From Lineus longissimus (taxonomy: Eukaryota > Nemertea > Pilidiophora > Heteronemertea > Lineidae): a DNA stretch of 64,000 bases. The stretch covers positions 2,294,001 through 2,358,000 of the forward strand of contig NC_088312.1 in assembly GCF_910592395.1 (NCBI RefSeq). Direction: 5' to 3'. This document shows, piece after piece, positions 21,705 to 33,765 of the stretch. A program made the translations under genes and the position numbers. The notes below the pieces were generated by a model. The model saw only the letters and a program-made list of their open reading frames with translations, had not been told where the DNA came from and did not search any database. The first letter of the stretch is position 1, and each line of letters opens with the position of its first letter.

Positions 21705-24149
21705 TCAAACACATGTTTCTGCTTTGACAGCAAGTTCTGGAATTTGACTCGGAACAGATTCGGCGTCATGCAATATTGTCATCTCCGCGGATTTCAACCG
21801 CTTGTTCTGTTTCGTTGTCCTTGGTGAATCCTCTGGGGAGGTCCGTTGACGATGTGACTTATGACAGACTGTTCCATCAGTTGATTCAGCATAGTTTAGT
21901 ACAGTCTGGTAATGTCCCAAAAGCTCACTAGCGCTTGATTCGGGTACTGACGCCAGGGTGCGATTGGAGTGGTTGGAGCCGTGTCTCTGCCTGGGGTGGT
22001 TAGATGTAACGGCGTGCATGAGATTCTCCAGGAGTCGATGCGCGTTTCCACCAGTTAAGGTCGGAAGGTCATCATGCAAGCCGTCGAAGTCGTCTTCTTC
22101 TGTGTTTACTTGAGTGTGCAGCTCAATCACGTTCGTCGCTCTGATCGGATCGTCCTGTAACAGGCCAGCTGGAGTATTCATGGTCTCTATCACATCGAAT
22201 TTAGGGCGATGGATACTTAGAAGTTTTTGTATGTTGAATTTCAAAATGTCATCCCTGAGGCCGCTTTCGGCATCTGTGGCCATCATGTCGGCGAGCTGCG
22301 GGATCAGGGCTGTCAAAAGGGTGGCCATGGACGTAATCAGGGCGCTCACCTCTCCCGTCGCGGTATGAAGACGAAACACAGCCGTGGTGAAGACAACCAG
22401 GAAAAGGAACAGAATGGTAAAGAATTGTTTCACGATAGCCTTCCGGATGCTTGCCTTAATTGGTTCGACCCGCTGACAGACTTGACGCAACATCTCCTTG
22501 CTAATCATAATTTTCATCACCTCGTTCTCCTTCTGCGGAAACACAAACAATACTGGCCCTTCACATTTCTCCGGCTTAAAACTAATGGTTTTCTTCGGAT
22601 GAGGTTCTTGAATAAGTCTTTTCTCCATGTCTACAGAGCTCACATCTCTTGTGCAAATGTACCAGGCTTTGTACACCTTCGTGGACCGGCAGACTTCGAA
22701 GACCAGGCGTTTGATTTTGGTGTAGGTGTCGATCATGCCGCCGTAGGATCGTTGGATGTAGTACAAAACCAATAGCCCACCGGTCAGCCAAGGGGAGACG
22801 ATGTCAATACTAACGATAAGTCCGCCAATAGTGTACATGATGCTATGGAAGAGGGAATAGATACATATGTAGCTCCACGCCATTAAACAAATGAAGAAGG
22901 CTGTGAATGTTTTCTGTACAATTTTATAAAAGCAGGTGTCTTTTTCATTCTGCTTGACTCGTCCAACTATGGTACGAAGGAGGCCGGCAAATTTAAGCCT
23001 GATTGTTTGCTTCTCCATCAGCCACCAGACAATCAAGAGGACAATTTGAAGAAAGTTGAGCACAACCAGGACCAATGCGATGCAAAAGGGACTGCATGAT
23101 CGGTCGGTGAAGAGCCAACTTAGCGGGTTGTTTCGAAGATTGAAGAGGATCCTTTCAGTTGTATCTAACTTGCGGAGTGTCTCTTTCATGCGACCGTAGC
23201 AAAGCAACCAAGAAACAATAGGGATGTACTGAAGAAGGAATATGAATGTTAACTTTATCTTGGTGGTGGAGACTCGCATGTTAATGTCGAGAAGTTCCGT
23301 CAATGATACACAACTGTTGTACGGCTCCAAATTCGCCTCTTTGATAATTAGTGTCTCACGGTCGAGTCTCCCTCCTCCGCGAAGTGTAAAATGGTCGTAC
23401 TTTGTAAGTTTATTCGTCAGATACTTCGCGAAGCCCTCGCCAGCAGATATTGGATGTAACTCCCACCACGCTAGCGCTAACGGTATAAACATGAAAGGCA
23501 GTAGAGTCCCAATGATAAACACTGCAGTGGACTGTCTGGTGAAAGCATCGATTTCCTGCACAGCGTGTTTTCCATTGCAGTCGTCATATAATCGCATCCG
23601 TAGCTGTTTCCTCGTGCAACATGTTTTCCCGACTCCGACAACGTGGTCGTTAACCACGGACCGATGTGAGTAGACGCTACGACAGAGTTGATCATCCCCG
23701 TCTTTGTTGATGTCCCGATCCTCCGTAAAGTGGAGGATTTCCACCATGACGATGCGCCGTTGTTGACGAAAATCAAGCATTTCGAAACAACCAGGAGGAT
23801 AGCTGACAATATTTAGGCTTAAGTCCTTCACTGCTATGGACAGCAACCCCATCGACAGGACTTTATAATCGATGGCAATTTCCAATAAAGTCGTAGTGTC
23901 CTTAGTCGCCCAGCTCCACCAGTTCGGATCGAATACCTCCCTGGTTTCATTCGAACTGTCGGACCAGTTTAATCCGGAAATCCAAAGGTTTACTACTTTT
24001 GCATTGTGCACTTTTGTAAAGTCTTTGAACCTGTCTTGAACGTTTTCAATGTCCGTGATATTTACACGGCATGGTGTAGCGATAGGCAAGATGGCCGCAG
24101 TGATGAGCAGACGAAGAAATGTGATGACGTGTTTTCCGGTGTTCTTCAT
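21705..24149 (-). CDS. Unrecognised multipass membrane protein, intronless
   Basis: I do not recognise this family. One exon encodes 814 residues. Residues 1 to about 26 look like a signal peptide. An extracellular or lumenal domain (27-205) has six cysteines (27, 121, 156, 177, 178, 191), many Trp and two NxS/T sites near 63-69. About six or seven membrane segments follow, near 207-229, 297-318, 354-377, 415-465 (probably two), 573-594 and 601-620. A basic loop lies between about 470 and 570. The last 190 residues are polar and probably cytoplasmic, with a Ser/Asn/His-rich stretch. The even hydrophobic layout, intact frame and length argue for a real gene. It could be a receptor or channel-like protein. 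No enzyme motif was seen. It is convergent with MBTPS2, with 498 bp between stop codons. Confidence 0.8.
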   Translation of the reverse strand: MKNTGKHVITFLRLLITAAILPIATPCRVNITDIENVQDRFKDFTKVHNAKVVNLWISGLNWSDSSNETREVFDPNWWSWATKDTTTLLEIAIDYKVLSMGLLSIAVKDLSLNIVSYPPGCFEMLDFRQQRRIVMVEILHFTEDRDINKDGDDQLCRSVYSHRSVVNDHVVGVGKTCCTRKQLRMRLYDDCNGKHAVQEIDAFTRQSTAVFIIGTLLPFMFIPLALAWWELHPISAGEGFAKYLTNKLTKYDHFTLRGGGRLDRETLIIKEANLEPYNSCVSLTELLDINMRVSTTKIKLTFIFLLQYIPIVSWLLCYGRMKETLRKLDTTERILFNLRNNPLSWLFTDRSCSPFCIALVLVVLNFLQIVLLIVWWLMEKQTIRLKFAGLLRTIVGRVKQNEKDTCFYKIVQKTFTAFFICLMAWSYICIYSLFHSIMYTIGGLIVSIDIVSPWLTGGLLVLYYIQRSYGGMIDTYTKIKRLVFEVCRSTKVYKAWYICTRDVSSVDMEKRLIQEPHPKKTISFKPEKCEGPVLFVFPQKENEVMKIMISKEMLRQVCQRVEPIKASIRKAIVKQFFTILFLFLVVFTTAVFRLHTATGEVSALITSMATLLTALIPQLADMMATDAESGLRDDILKFNIQKLLSIHRPKFDVIETMNTPAGLLQDDPIRATNVIELHTQVNTEEDDFDGLHDDLPTLTGGNAHRLLENLMHAVTSNHPRQRHGSNHSNRTLASVPESSASELLGHYQTVLNYAESTDGTVCHKSHRQRTSPEDSPRTTKQNKRLKSAEMTILHDAESVPSQIPELAVKAETCV

Positions 24150-24307
24150 CTTTACTCCCTGAAAGAAAAAAGAAAGACTTTTTTCCAGTTGATAGTGGCA
24201 ACCAAGGGATGCTCACAGGACCATTATCTATACACAGTATTATCTATACACAGCGCATATACTACAGGCAGTGAAATTTAAAGAAAGACCTGTGTAAATT
24301 AGCGCTT

Positions 24308-24510
24308 TGAATCATGGAATGATCTGGGAGGCGAGTTTCATCAACTGTTCCTTTCCGGCCTTAGTCCTCATTAGACAGGACGGAATGGAATCATCTGGGA
24401 TGCAAGACTTGGAATCATCTGGAAGGCAGGTCATTGAATCATCTGGAAGGCGTGACTAAGAATCGGGAGGCGAGTTTTATCAGCTATTTCTTTCCGGCCT
24501 TGGTCATTAG
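24308..24510. repeat. Short nested repeats upstream of the 814-residue gene
   Basis: GAATCATCTGG occurs at about 24388, 24412 and 24435, with degenerate copies at each edge. A longer block beginning GGGAGGCGAGTTT and ending CTTTCCGGCCTT is present at about 24327 and 24465. The cluster sits 160-360 bp upstream of the start at 24149, inside the likely promoter. Confidence 0.6.
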
Positions 24511-26789
24511 AAAGATTTTGGACTTGGATGAATGGACACACTATATACAGGAATCTTTCTCTCCGTGTTCTCGTGTCATTATTTTTACCACGAGTCCTAC
24601 AGCAGGAGAGTGCTTATCAAGATCCATTCGCTAATGTTGTGGGTTTCCATCGCAACAGGGAGATGCGTCAGTTTGGGTTACAATATAACCATAGGCCTAT
24701 TATGGGAGGAACAAATAAATATACGAACATTTTCTAATAATACGAATTTCTGATAAAACAACTTACATAAAAACTTCGTCGAGCCAGGTTTGAGGTTAGA
24801 CCACCAATATGAGAAACCGGCCACTGAGATTTGATGTCTTCAAGTCCTCAGCTCTTGAAGACGTATTGCAAAATGATGTATTTAGGTCTTTAACTTCCTG
24901 TTAAAAATATCCCCAGTACTATTAATTGGTTTGGGAAGCGTGACTTCCGCGGTTATTCTTCTGATCGTCGGCCGATCACGTCTGTTATGCATCTGCCGCA
25001 TGACCCGAGATCATGAGCATGGGGTACTTGACACAGTTTCGATATCCGCATGTTACCAACTTCTCTCGCTTCCTTGATCATCGCAGAAATGCAATAGGCC
25101 CTATATAGCTTCATTGGAACATTTAATACAGGTGGATACTACTTCATTCGACACAGCGCTCCTAAAGGCCTTCGCAATGATACCCATGACGACACCCTTG
25201 GGCCAAAGGTTGTCGAGATCTTAAAATTTGGGTCTAAATTAAAGGGGTCACGATTATCGACACCCTTACTCCGAGACTGATTTCATGGGTTATCAATGTG
25301 AAGGTCTATCCGAGTGCTATCGATTCAGTTTTTCATTGAGATTTCTTCCATGATAATGTGAATGTACACATACACGAATTCAACATTGCCGTTGTGTACA
25401 ACGCGATATGGATACACCATGTAAAGATCATAATCACGTTGACATGACATTTCTTTGTCACATGGTAGATCCTGAACGCTCCTATTATTTCAACCTGAGG
25501 ATGTCAGTATGACAGGCTGCCGTCAGCATCATTCTAATCACAATTTAGATAATGATTTCCTTAATGATGTGAATTGGACAGGGTAAAGGGAACACGAGTG
25601 GTTTCAGCGGAACTTGGTGACTAATATCAGCCTACTCGCTCGTTAAATTTATCATACCCCAATGTGCATTGATCTGATGAACATACATGTATGTATAGTA
25701 CTCTAGTTTCTCCGCTCTAAGACTAGTTCTTCAATATCTGAAGCCGAGCCCAAACATGACGCCATGACCATTGGCCAACTTGGTGAAGCCGTTGTCTACT
25801 GTATTCAAATTGAACAACAAATTACATCGCGTGCGTAATGTCTAGCTGAAATGGGTTCTTCAGAAGGCGTCTCAGATCGTTGAAACTAGAAAATATGTGT
25901 AATTTACATGGTAAATATAAATTGAAATGCACATCACTATCCTTTGAAGAAATCAAATGCTCTAGAATCCAATAATAGATGAGGAAAATAAGCAAGAAAT
26001 GGATCAATCCATGTTTTCAATTAAATAACGCAGGTTTTCTGCATGAATAACTGAGATAAAAGAACGATCGTGAGAGCGAAAGTCATGCTTTGACTGATTT
26101 AGATTTCATAATTCTCACTTACTTTGATGTTACATTGGAGTAAGCTAGTTGTTACTTTCACGAAGATGTTCCGTAACCAAATATTCTTTTCCTCTGAAGG
26201 GACAACTTGGGCGTGGGACTGAGGTGGGGAGGAGAATAATGCGACTACTCGCCACAAGCCCCTTGGCATGCATGCTGTGGCGTGGAAAGCGCTGGTTTTT
26301 AATTCATGATTACTGTCGTGACCGTACATAAGTTACACACACAAGCTTGTTTTATGAACTGATGAGCAAGACACTACATGTGTATCTGTCCATCCCCATT
26401 GGGTTTTTTATTTTTCCGACTCTAAATATCAGAGGTACATGAAGAACGCAAATGCTGATATCAATCACTATCGCATATCATCCCGGGCATATCACTTACA
26501 AATACCAAACGCATTGTGACAGGCGAACGAGAATCTGCGAAATGTTTTTTTACCAGTTGATCGGCCTGAGCGTCCATTACAAGACAGGAAATAGCGTTCG
26601 GACTTCCGGCCTGTCGTATAGCTGGCGATTGTTTGCTGGGTTGGCAAAGATATAGAGCGGTTGCGTATGCCAGTGATTTACGGTTTCAACTCCGACGTCA
26701 ACATCAAGAATGTGGAGACCGCTTATTAGCGAACCTCCTACCTATGCTATAGCGCTTACAGGCTGTCCCTTTACAACTTTTGACAAAAC
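24511..26789. other. Intergenic, no gene seen
   Basis: AT-rich sequence with only short frames and no domain. TTTATT at 26407-26412 reads AATAAA on the minus strand and could serve the gene ending at 26790. Confidence 0.5.
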
Positions 26790-29282
26790 TCAATCCCGAT
26801 TAATAATTCCAAATATCGGCTTATAAACGATGCTCTTATTTGGCAAGGCGTATGAAGACTGCCGAGCGAACCCAATGGAATAATACCTCGATGGAAGCAA
26901 GGTGGTGGTTTCCATGGCCAGACCCGATGAACTGATCATGTTGCGGGTGAGTACCCAAAATCGCAAACTGTAGGTTTTATCACGGCATAGATTGGCCGCC
27001 TCGAAAGAAACAGACTGATTGTAATCCCTGACGACAAGCACTAGACAACCGCGGTGTAAGTCTAATATATATGGTAATACCCCAAATGTTCGCCTTGATA
27101 TCACCTCGAGCATATCGTTGGCTTTGTAGGTGACGAATTGGTGAAGAGTGTCATTGCGCCTCTGGTCACAGAGGCAGTAATCCGAATGAACATCGTGTTC
27201 TCGACATTCTTCGGAATACCAGTTATACGTGATTCGGTCAAGATTGACGATTTTGAGAAATGTGACAATTCGTTTTCTTTGGTGCCAGTGCGCTTGTGCC
27301 TGCCTTAAGGTCACCTTGTATTGGTCTGACATGACTATAGGTGGCGTCTCAGACGTATGCGATGGTAACACCCAAATATCGAAAGTGATCCGGTGAGAAT
27401 TGTTGCTTTTTAAAATTTCGACATTGCCGAATTTATACCCCCTTATTTTTTCACACCCGCCAAACGGGCTACGGTGATTGTGAGAAAGATTATGTCTCCT
27501 AGCAACCTGTTCTTGAAGCAATTTGTTCATTTCTCCAATTACGTAATCAGCGTATACGACATTCATCGTATCATTTTTGAAAAAAGATGGCTCACCATCG
27601 CAAACACACATATGTGGTTCAGGTACCCCCAAAGACATACACGTCCGGTCCTCATTTACATTCTCTTTGAGGCTTCTCCAAATCCCATTCCGTCGTCCGC
27701 AGAACGTGCGGACAACTTCATGATTTCTGTTTGGTTTCGTGACGTTAACAGAACACGCTATATCACGTATTGTTTCCGAAATATCATGAACAGTGATAAG
27801 CCTACGGGTGTTTTTCTTAATAATCCTGCGGTCTATTTCAAAGGTTTCTAAAAGCTTCTTCGTGGTTGTCAAAGCAAAAAATGGATTGGACGCGGCAACG
27901 TTTCCGTAAGGAACAGAGTACGCTTCGCTGAAAAAATCCCCATGGCCGCTTAGAATGAAAAGCAAGCCACAGTTTTTGTTGTAAGATTTGATGACCTCGA
28001 GTAAAGTTTTGTCAAGGTAATTTCTTTCGATGTTTGTGTATTTTAGAGGAGAAGTTATTTCTACTAAAGAGAATGTAGGTTTGGTTTGTTCCTTTCGACG
28101 ACGGATAGGCATATGTAACATGGCTTCAAGGACAGATAGACGCATCCGGCGAAAACAGTCCGTGTTATTTGAATCCAAAATGCAAGTGTTAATCAATATT
28201 TCACAAAGAATTCGATATTCTGATGATTCCTGGCGTCGTATCTTGCCATGGGAGCCATTACGGCTCCCTAAACTCTCACACGAGTCCCTGAACCATCTTC
28301 GCCGGAACCCGCGGGCCTCCAATAAGGAGCTTAGCGAGGCAACAGGTCGCGATGCCGGGTCACCTCGATGAAACCAGCCTCGAGCACTCTCCGTAAAACC
28401 ACCACCAAAATTAAGAAGGCTTTCAAGCGCGTCGTTTCTCCGTTTTGCCATGCTTTGTAGGAGATGAAAATCGAACGAGATCGTGTCATCCTTATTTTGT
28501 TGGTTGAGAAATGATGTTGTGAGAGGCAAGGTTCTGAAGGCGTCGAACCGCGACAATGTATCCACGTAGACAACACCAATTGATGGCCGGAGGCTGCAAC
28601 ATGGTTGTGACTCACTATCTGCTTTTGTTTGTCCACAATTCGGAAATCGAACTAAAGGTGTTTCAATAAAGAGCACTTGTTGGTAAGAGACATTACTTAC
28701 GCTACATGTCGCAATTACTACAGGAAAGTATTCATTATCGGACAAAATATTTGTCAACATATCCTCAAGTTCGTGAGAATCTTGTGTAGTTTTAGATAAA
28801 ATTGTCCCCATTTTTTCGACGTGGTAAACCAGGGTAAATGAGTCACATATTGCTTCACATGATATGATAGTCAAATTCTTTTTTATACTACAAATTTGAA
28901 TATGGGTTTTTAGGTCGAGCGGATTAATGGGGTCATCTAGCCTTGGCTGAAGGAGACTGATAAGTTCTTCGGAGGTTGGTGAATGTGGCAAACAATGTCC
29001 ATACTCTTCATCAGAACTAACAAAATGAGGTGTAACATTCTTAGTCCATGTGTACAAACTAAACTCCAAATCTCGCCGACAGGGGCGCACATTCTGAATT
29101 ATTCGGCGCCATATTGTTGTGACGTCATTAATCCGTAAAACAGAAAGGATAACAAAGACCATGATTAGCACAGCGCACGGTCTCCAAATTAGGTGAAAAA
29201 CAGAACCATCCTTGGGGGTACTCCGTTTTCCCGAAAAATTCCAACAAGAACTTTGTAATCTCCTGTTTGCTTGGTGATTCAT
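26790..29282 (-). CDS. Type II membrane protein of the DUF229 / alkaline phosphatase-like superfamily
   Basis: One exon, 830 residues. A basic N-terminus is followed by a single membrane anchor (about 33-50) and a long lumenal domain. It resembles the DUF229 group: VVYVDTLSRFDAF (238-248) matches the family's LDSxSR metal/nucleophile strand, RNDALESLLNF (about 282-292) matches the N-x-x-P-A-L region, and SGHGDFFSEAYSVPYGN (445-461) stands where members carry SDHG. Here the Asp of SDHG is Gly, so a metal ligand may be lost. The protein could be a weak enzyme or a pseudoenzyme. Asp 241 is kept. Predicted in the Golgi or on the cell surface. Substrate unknown. The last 300 residues have no clear match. 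Like its neighbour on the same strand, it has no introns. Confidence 0.7.
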   Translation of the reverse strand: MNHQANRRLQSSCWNFSGKRSTPKDGSVFHLIWRPCAVLIMVFVILSVLRINDVTTIWRRIIQNVRPCRRDLEFSLYTWTKNVTPHFVSSDEEYGHCLPHSPTSEELISLLQPRLDDPINPLDLKTHIQICSIKKNLTIISCEAICDSFTLVYHVEKMGTILSKTTQDSHELEDMLTNILSDNEYFPVVIATCSVSNVSYQQVLFIETPLVRFPNCGQTKADSESQPCCSLRPSIGVVYVDTLSRFDAFRTLPLTTSFLNQQNKDDTISFDFHLLQSMAKRRNDALESLLNFGGGFTESARGWFHRGDPASRPVASLSSLLEARGFRRRWFRDSCESLGSRNGSHGKIRRQESSEYRILCEILINTCILDSNNTDCFRRMRLSVLEAMLHMPIRRRKEQTKPTFSLVEITSPLKYTNIERNYLDKTLLEVIKSYNKNCGLLFILSGHGDFFSEAYSVPYGNVAASNPFFALTTTKKLLETFEIDRRIIKKNTRRLITVHDISETIRDIACSVNVTKPNRNHEVVRTFCGRRNGIWRSLKENVNEDRTCMSLGVPEPHMCVCDGEPSFFKNDTMNVVYADYVIGEMNKLLQEQVARRHNLSHNHRSPFGGCEKIRGYKFGNVEILKSNNSHRITFDIWVLPSHTSETPPIVMSDQYKVTLRQAQAHWHQRKRIVTFLKIVNLDRITYNWYSEECREHDVHSDYCLCDQRRNDTLHQFVTYKANDMLEVISRRTFGVLPYILDLHRGCLVLVVRDYNQSVSFEAANLCRDKTYSLRFWVLTRNMISSSGLAMETTTLLPSRYYSIGFARQSSYALPNKSIVYKPIFGIINRD

Positions 29283-32200
29283 TTTTTATAGCTGTGCGAA
29301 CCGATATGAACTTGTCTCCCAATATCCAATGCGAGGATCGTCGTTTTATTTACCTCCAGGCTCTGAAAAGTATGCCAACTACGCAAGTCTGGAATTATTT
29401 ACGGTTGCCTATGGCGCATTGAAAACGGTCGTTGACCTTAAAAAGGCTATAAAACTACTAGAGTTCTCAAAGCAGGCGCACAAATCCTTTTAGAAACCCC
29501 CAATGTTGCATTACGCCATAAAGATCAATCCTTCGTGCAGAATGTTCACAAGGGCAACACTCAGTCAAATGGATTTTGCCTAAAGATGCTTGAAATTATA
29601 AATGCAGTCAGTGGTATAATAAGTCTCGCGTGCATTATTTGGTCTATGGAATCCCGTCTATAGAGAGAGAATAATCAGCTCCTTCTCTGAACGTGTCCGT
29701 AAAAGTAACTCTTTTCTGAAGCTGGCAAATTTTTTAACTCAGGCAGAGCGGAATAAAGATCTAGGCACACACCAGCGCTAAAATCCCTTTGTTCTTATCA
29801 GGCGCACCTGTGTGATATTTGCAAGTAAAAATCTACTATGCACCTTCAAGAGACATCAGCAGTGAATTATTCCGCAAATAATCTTCTGGTATACTTCCTC
29901 ATTAGGGCTAAAACTATTAAAAAGGAACATGGAACCGGAGCATTTTGTAAGCCTCTTCTTATTTTTAAACTCACCACCTTTAGTGAATTAGCTCAAGCAC
30001 ACGATACTTTTTTCTCCTCTCTTCTTACCCTTTTAAGCCCCAAGTTACTGTTTTTTAGCGAAATATGAACATTGTCCTTAAGATGAAATCTCCTTCCTTT
30101 GAATTTCATCAACAGAAATAGACGTACGAGAAATAAAATAAACCTTCACCACCACTATATCAACTGAGGTCAACGCCTCACATTTAGTCGATTAGATGAG
30201 AAGAATCGTTGCCCCCCTTTATCTATTAAAAAAAAGGTGTTTCCTTAAGGTTCCTCAAGAAAGACCGCCACAGATATTTCACCTGCAGTTAGTACAATGT
30301 AGGTTCGCCGCTTCTTTTGCGATGAACGCAATATCTTAGTCCCCTTACACCACAATGAAGAAGCTACTACAAAATATCACCTATCATTTGAAAGGCATCC
30401 CGATAATCGACTGTTAATATCCGGCAGTCTTTAAATGTGAGGGTGCCTCGCAGGAAATAACCATCTGATCCTTCAATAGCTTGGTGGATTCTCATACAAT
30501 TTCGTAGCAGATCCCAAAGAAAATGCGAACTCGTATTTCCTGAATTGATGAGGTGAGGTCGTTGGAAGTTATAATGTTAGTTAGTCGAGGGCGGTATCAT
30601 GGTCCGGGTGAAATTAATCATACTAAGATACATATATCTCTTGATGATGATGAAGATAGATTAGCCCGGGAAACTTCAGAGACGTCGCAGAAGTTTTTTT
30701 TGTCCAATTGGCACTTAATTCAGTGGATTGCCGGTATTACAGAAATATCGTCAAATCGGGTTGCGAAACGTGTCGATTTGCCAGGATTCTGGACGAGCCC
30801 CCCGGTTATTGCGTATGCTGGAGGTGGCTGATGACGCCCCGGGTATACTCGATCCTTGATTACTCGTTGAGGCAGCCAGGTTTTTTTCATTGATGCTGGA
30901 TCACGCTTATGTTTGTTTGCACGAGAGAGTGGCTGATTGGGTCCTGCCTGCGAAATGAATCACCTGAAATTAAGAAAGAGTCAATTTCAGCAATACAGTT
31001 CGAACCTTGGGAAGTAAAGGGGTATGCAACATTGGGTTATGGGTGTTGTTTACGTCGAAACATTGGGGGTTCTCGGCCGATTAATAGCGCATCACCATCA
31101 ATGACGACACGACCCCAAGACAGAAACGTCTCAATGACCGTCTGTCTCTCTCGCTCGGCTAGTCAAAGAAACATGGTCCTCTGCCGATACTATTCCGCTC
31201 GGGGTTTGAACGATAATTGCTTTAATGAGAGCGGTATACCTTTCATTTGTCGTGTAATCTATCGTCTTTAGACATAAATGGCAATGGTAATTCGTACCTA
31301 TCGGTTGATGAGAGACACAGCATTTGTCTGTTTGGGAAAAGACATCTAAGAGAATCTTGTTAGGGAACGTTAGGGAACATGGCAAATTCTCTGCGCCATT
31401 CAAGCCACATCCTTAGCAACGGTAACCATCCGTATCCCTTTCCCAAACTAAGGCTTCCATTACCAAACAAAGCCTATTGATAGTGTTCACTTGGCCCAAG
31501 CTTTTTTCCCCACGTCCGGCGTCTCAATGAAGAAAGGAACAACAAGATTACTTGAAAGAGACACAAGCCATATATATGCAGAAAGAAGCCAGGAGAACGC
31601 TGAGAAGAACTAAGCTTCAAACGGCTGGATTAATCGTTTTTTGTTCGAGCTACCATCGGCAGACCAATCAAATTATCCGTTGCCCAAATCAAAGCACATG
31701 TCATTCTTTTGGCGATGACAGTCCCGACGATACACACGTTTAGTAAAGGCTTTCCGATGGTTCTTCTTCAGCCCCCATGTATTACAGTTGAGTTCATTTC
31801 ACTTCACTTCACTTTAGGCACTTCATCTCGCCTCTAATTTCAACTATTTTCTATATCAATTGGCAATTTCTCCTGCCACTGCATCATATGACTAATTGGA
31901 GTGGACCAATTTGAATAACTTCCTTTCGCAATACTAACGATGCGGTGCGTCACTGGCGATGCAATTATTCGTGTAATATAATCGTTTTATAAATAAAGAA
32001 ACTGCTTTCATTTTCTGATACAAAAGCTTGGCATCTTTTTCTCAAAGGTTGCCAGCAATTTTTAAATATACATTTGTATTTTATTTGCCACAAATAGGAT
32101 AGAGCATGGAATAAACGCATTATTGAAAATACACGTCCTTTCGCTCACATTGGCACTCACCATCTCTGTCGTGGTTCGATATAATGATTTGGATATTAAT

Positions 32201-32928
32201 GGCCATACTGAACAAGTACTTCTATTTACCTGAGCCACAAAAATACAATACCTCGAAAGGCGTACCCTTTACCTCTTGTTGTGTTTCCTGATATTTCTCT
32301 TGAACTGATAAACAACCCCTAAACGAACGAAAGTCACACCATCCATTACCAGAGATTGAGATAGATCAAACAACTGACAACCGCAAAACAACGCCTCGAG
32401 TCTTTCGGGATTTTTCCCATTCCTTTGAACTTTAAGATAAAGCGCTGTTCCATATGCAACGGGAGTAAATTTAGCTGCTCTGCTGCATTTTCAGTGCAAG
32501 CTTAAGCAGGGTTGAAGTCGGAAGGATGGGCTTTATGTGCAGGGATGATTAAAGTTGGCAAACAACTGTATGACGTCAGCAACATGCATCAACGACCAAC
32601 ATTACGTTGTGTACAACGAGGCTGTGTCAGTGTCTGGCAACCAACCGTTTCGTTTATTTGCCATTGTCGGTCTAGGTATCTACCCCCAAGAAGGCTTTTT
32701 CGTGGGGGTCAATGTTATCAAGATTTGCCCTGATAAATCTTCGATAAGACAGTAGAACAATGGGAATTTAGGCCTCGATGCGAGCGGGCTTTGTTGAAAG
32801 ACAATAGACAGTGTATTGGGCTGTGGCCTGAACCAAATGATAGTCGGGCTTTACTAATAAACCCCCGTCGATTAGGGATGCCTGGCTGATGGTATATACT
32901 CGGGGTCGCTACCCTGTCAACATCAATT
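29283..32928. other. Gene-poor stretch
   Basis: No supported gene on either strand. Frames reach 60-120 codons at most and lack domains or splice partners. Two overlapping frames near 32510-32755 look peptide-like but match nothing that I know. Confidence 0.45.
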
Positions 32929-33190
32929 CCAATCTAATGGCTGGTAAATGTGTCTCCATGATTACTGCCACTTACAGAAGTGATCGAATTGCGGTGTGTG
33001 TGAAAGAGAAGTAATTAGGCACTGGTGACACTTGCTGTCTGCGGTCGGGTATCAAGCCTCCAATCTAATGACAGTAAATGTATCGCCATGTTTACTACTA
33101 CTCACAGAAGTCATCGAATCGCGGCGTATAATAGAGAAATAACTGACTGATAGTTGACACTAGTGGCACTCGGTGTAAAGGCTGACAATA
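32929..33190 (+). repeat. Two degenerate copies of a 131-bp unit
   Basis: CCAATCTAATG starts at 32929 and again at 33060. Each is followed by matching words: GTAAATGT, TCCATG or GCCATG, ACAGAAGT and ATCGAAT. The second copy is diverged. Confidence 0.65.
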
Positions 33191-33484
33191 GTCGCCTCCC
33201 ATCTTGTGATTAAATACATGTGTACATGTATCTGTCGTCATAGATATCGTGGCATTTCTATTTAATACTGGGGATGGATAGAAAAAGCAGTGCGTCTGAA
33301 CGACCTTTTGCACCTGTTTCCATTATCTTGCTGTCATCCGTCCATTTCAGAACACCAGCAGCTGCTTGTGATCGGGGCATTTTGAATACTGTTATGTCTC
33401 CTTGTCGTCAGGTTTCTGCCATTACCGAAATACAGTATACGGTATTGATGTACTGTGCGGTTTCTACTAGTCTTTGTTAAATGA

Positions 33485-33745
33485 AGCCAGCTATCTTGTC
33501 AACATCGTTTTTTTTTAGTCAGCTATCTTTCTAACAATGCTGACAACGGTGATGTTGACTCTTGTCAGATATCTTGCTATCATGGCTGACGAAGCCCACA
33601 TTTAGCTGATGAAGCCGTGTTTGGCCGACTGTAACCCGATATCTTGCTAACATCGCTGGCGACGGGGACTATCTTTTGTCTAATGTTCCCGTCGAATTTT
33701 GCCAACATAGTTGACGACGACACGGTTTAGCTGACTTTAGTCAAA
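33485..33745 (+). repeat. Degenerate ATCTTGCTAACATCGCTGACGACGG repeats
   Basis: About four or five imperfect copies, each built of a CAG-ATATCTTGCTAACAT half and a GCTGACGACGG half, with uneven spacing. They run directly into the 56-bp array that begins at 33766. Confidence 0.55.
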
Positions 33746-33765
33746 TACATGTATATGTATATAAA

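Noticed and set aside
21585-22775. Plus-strand frames inside the 814-residue gene
   Set aside because: They are antisense to a long intact coding frame and lack any domain or signal of their own.
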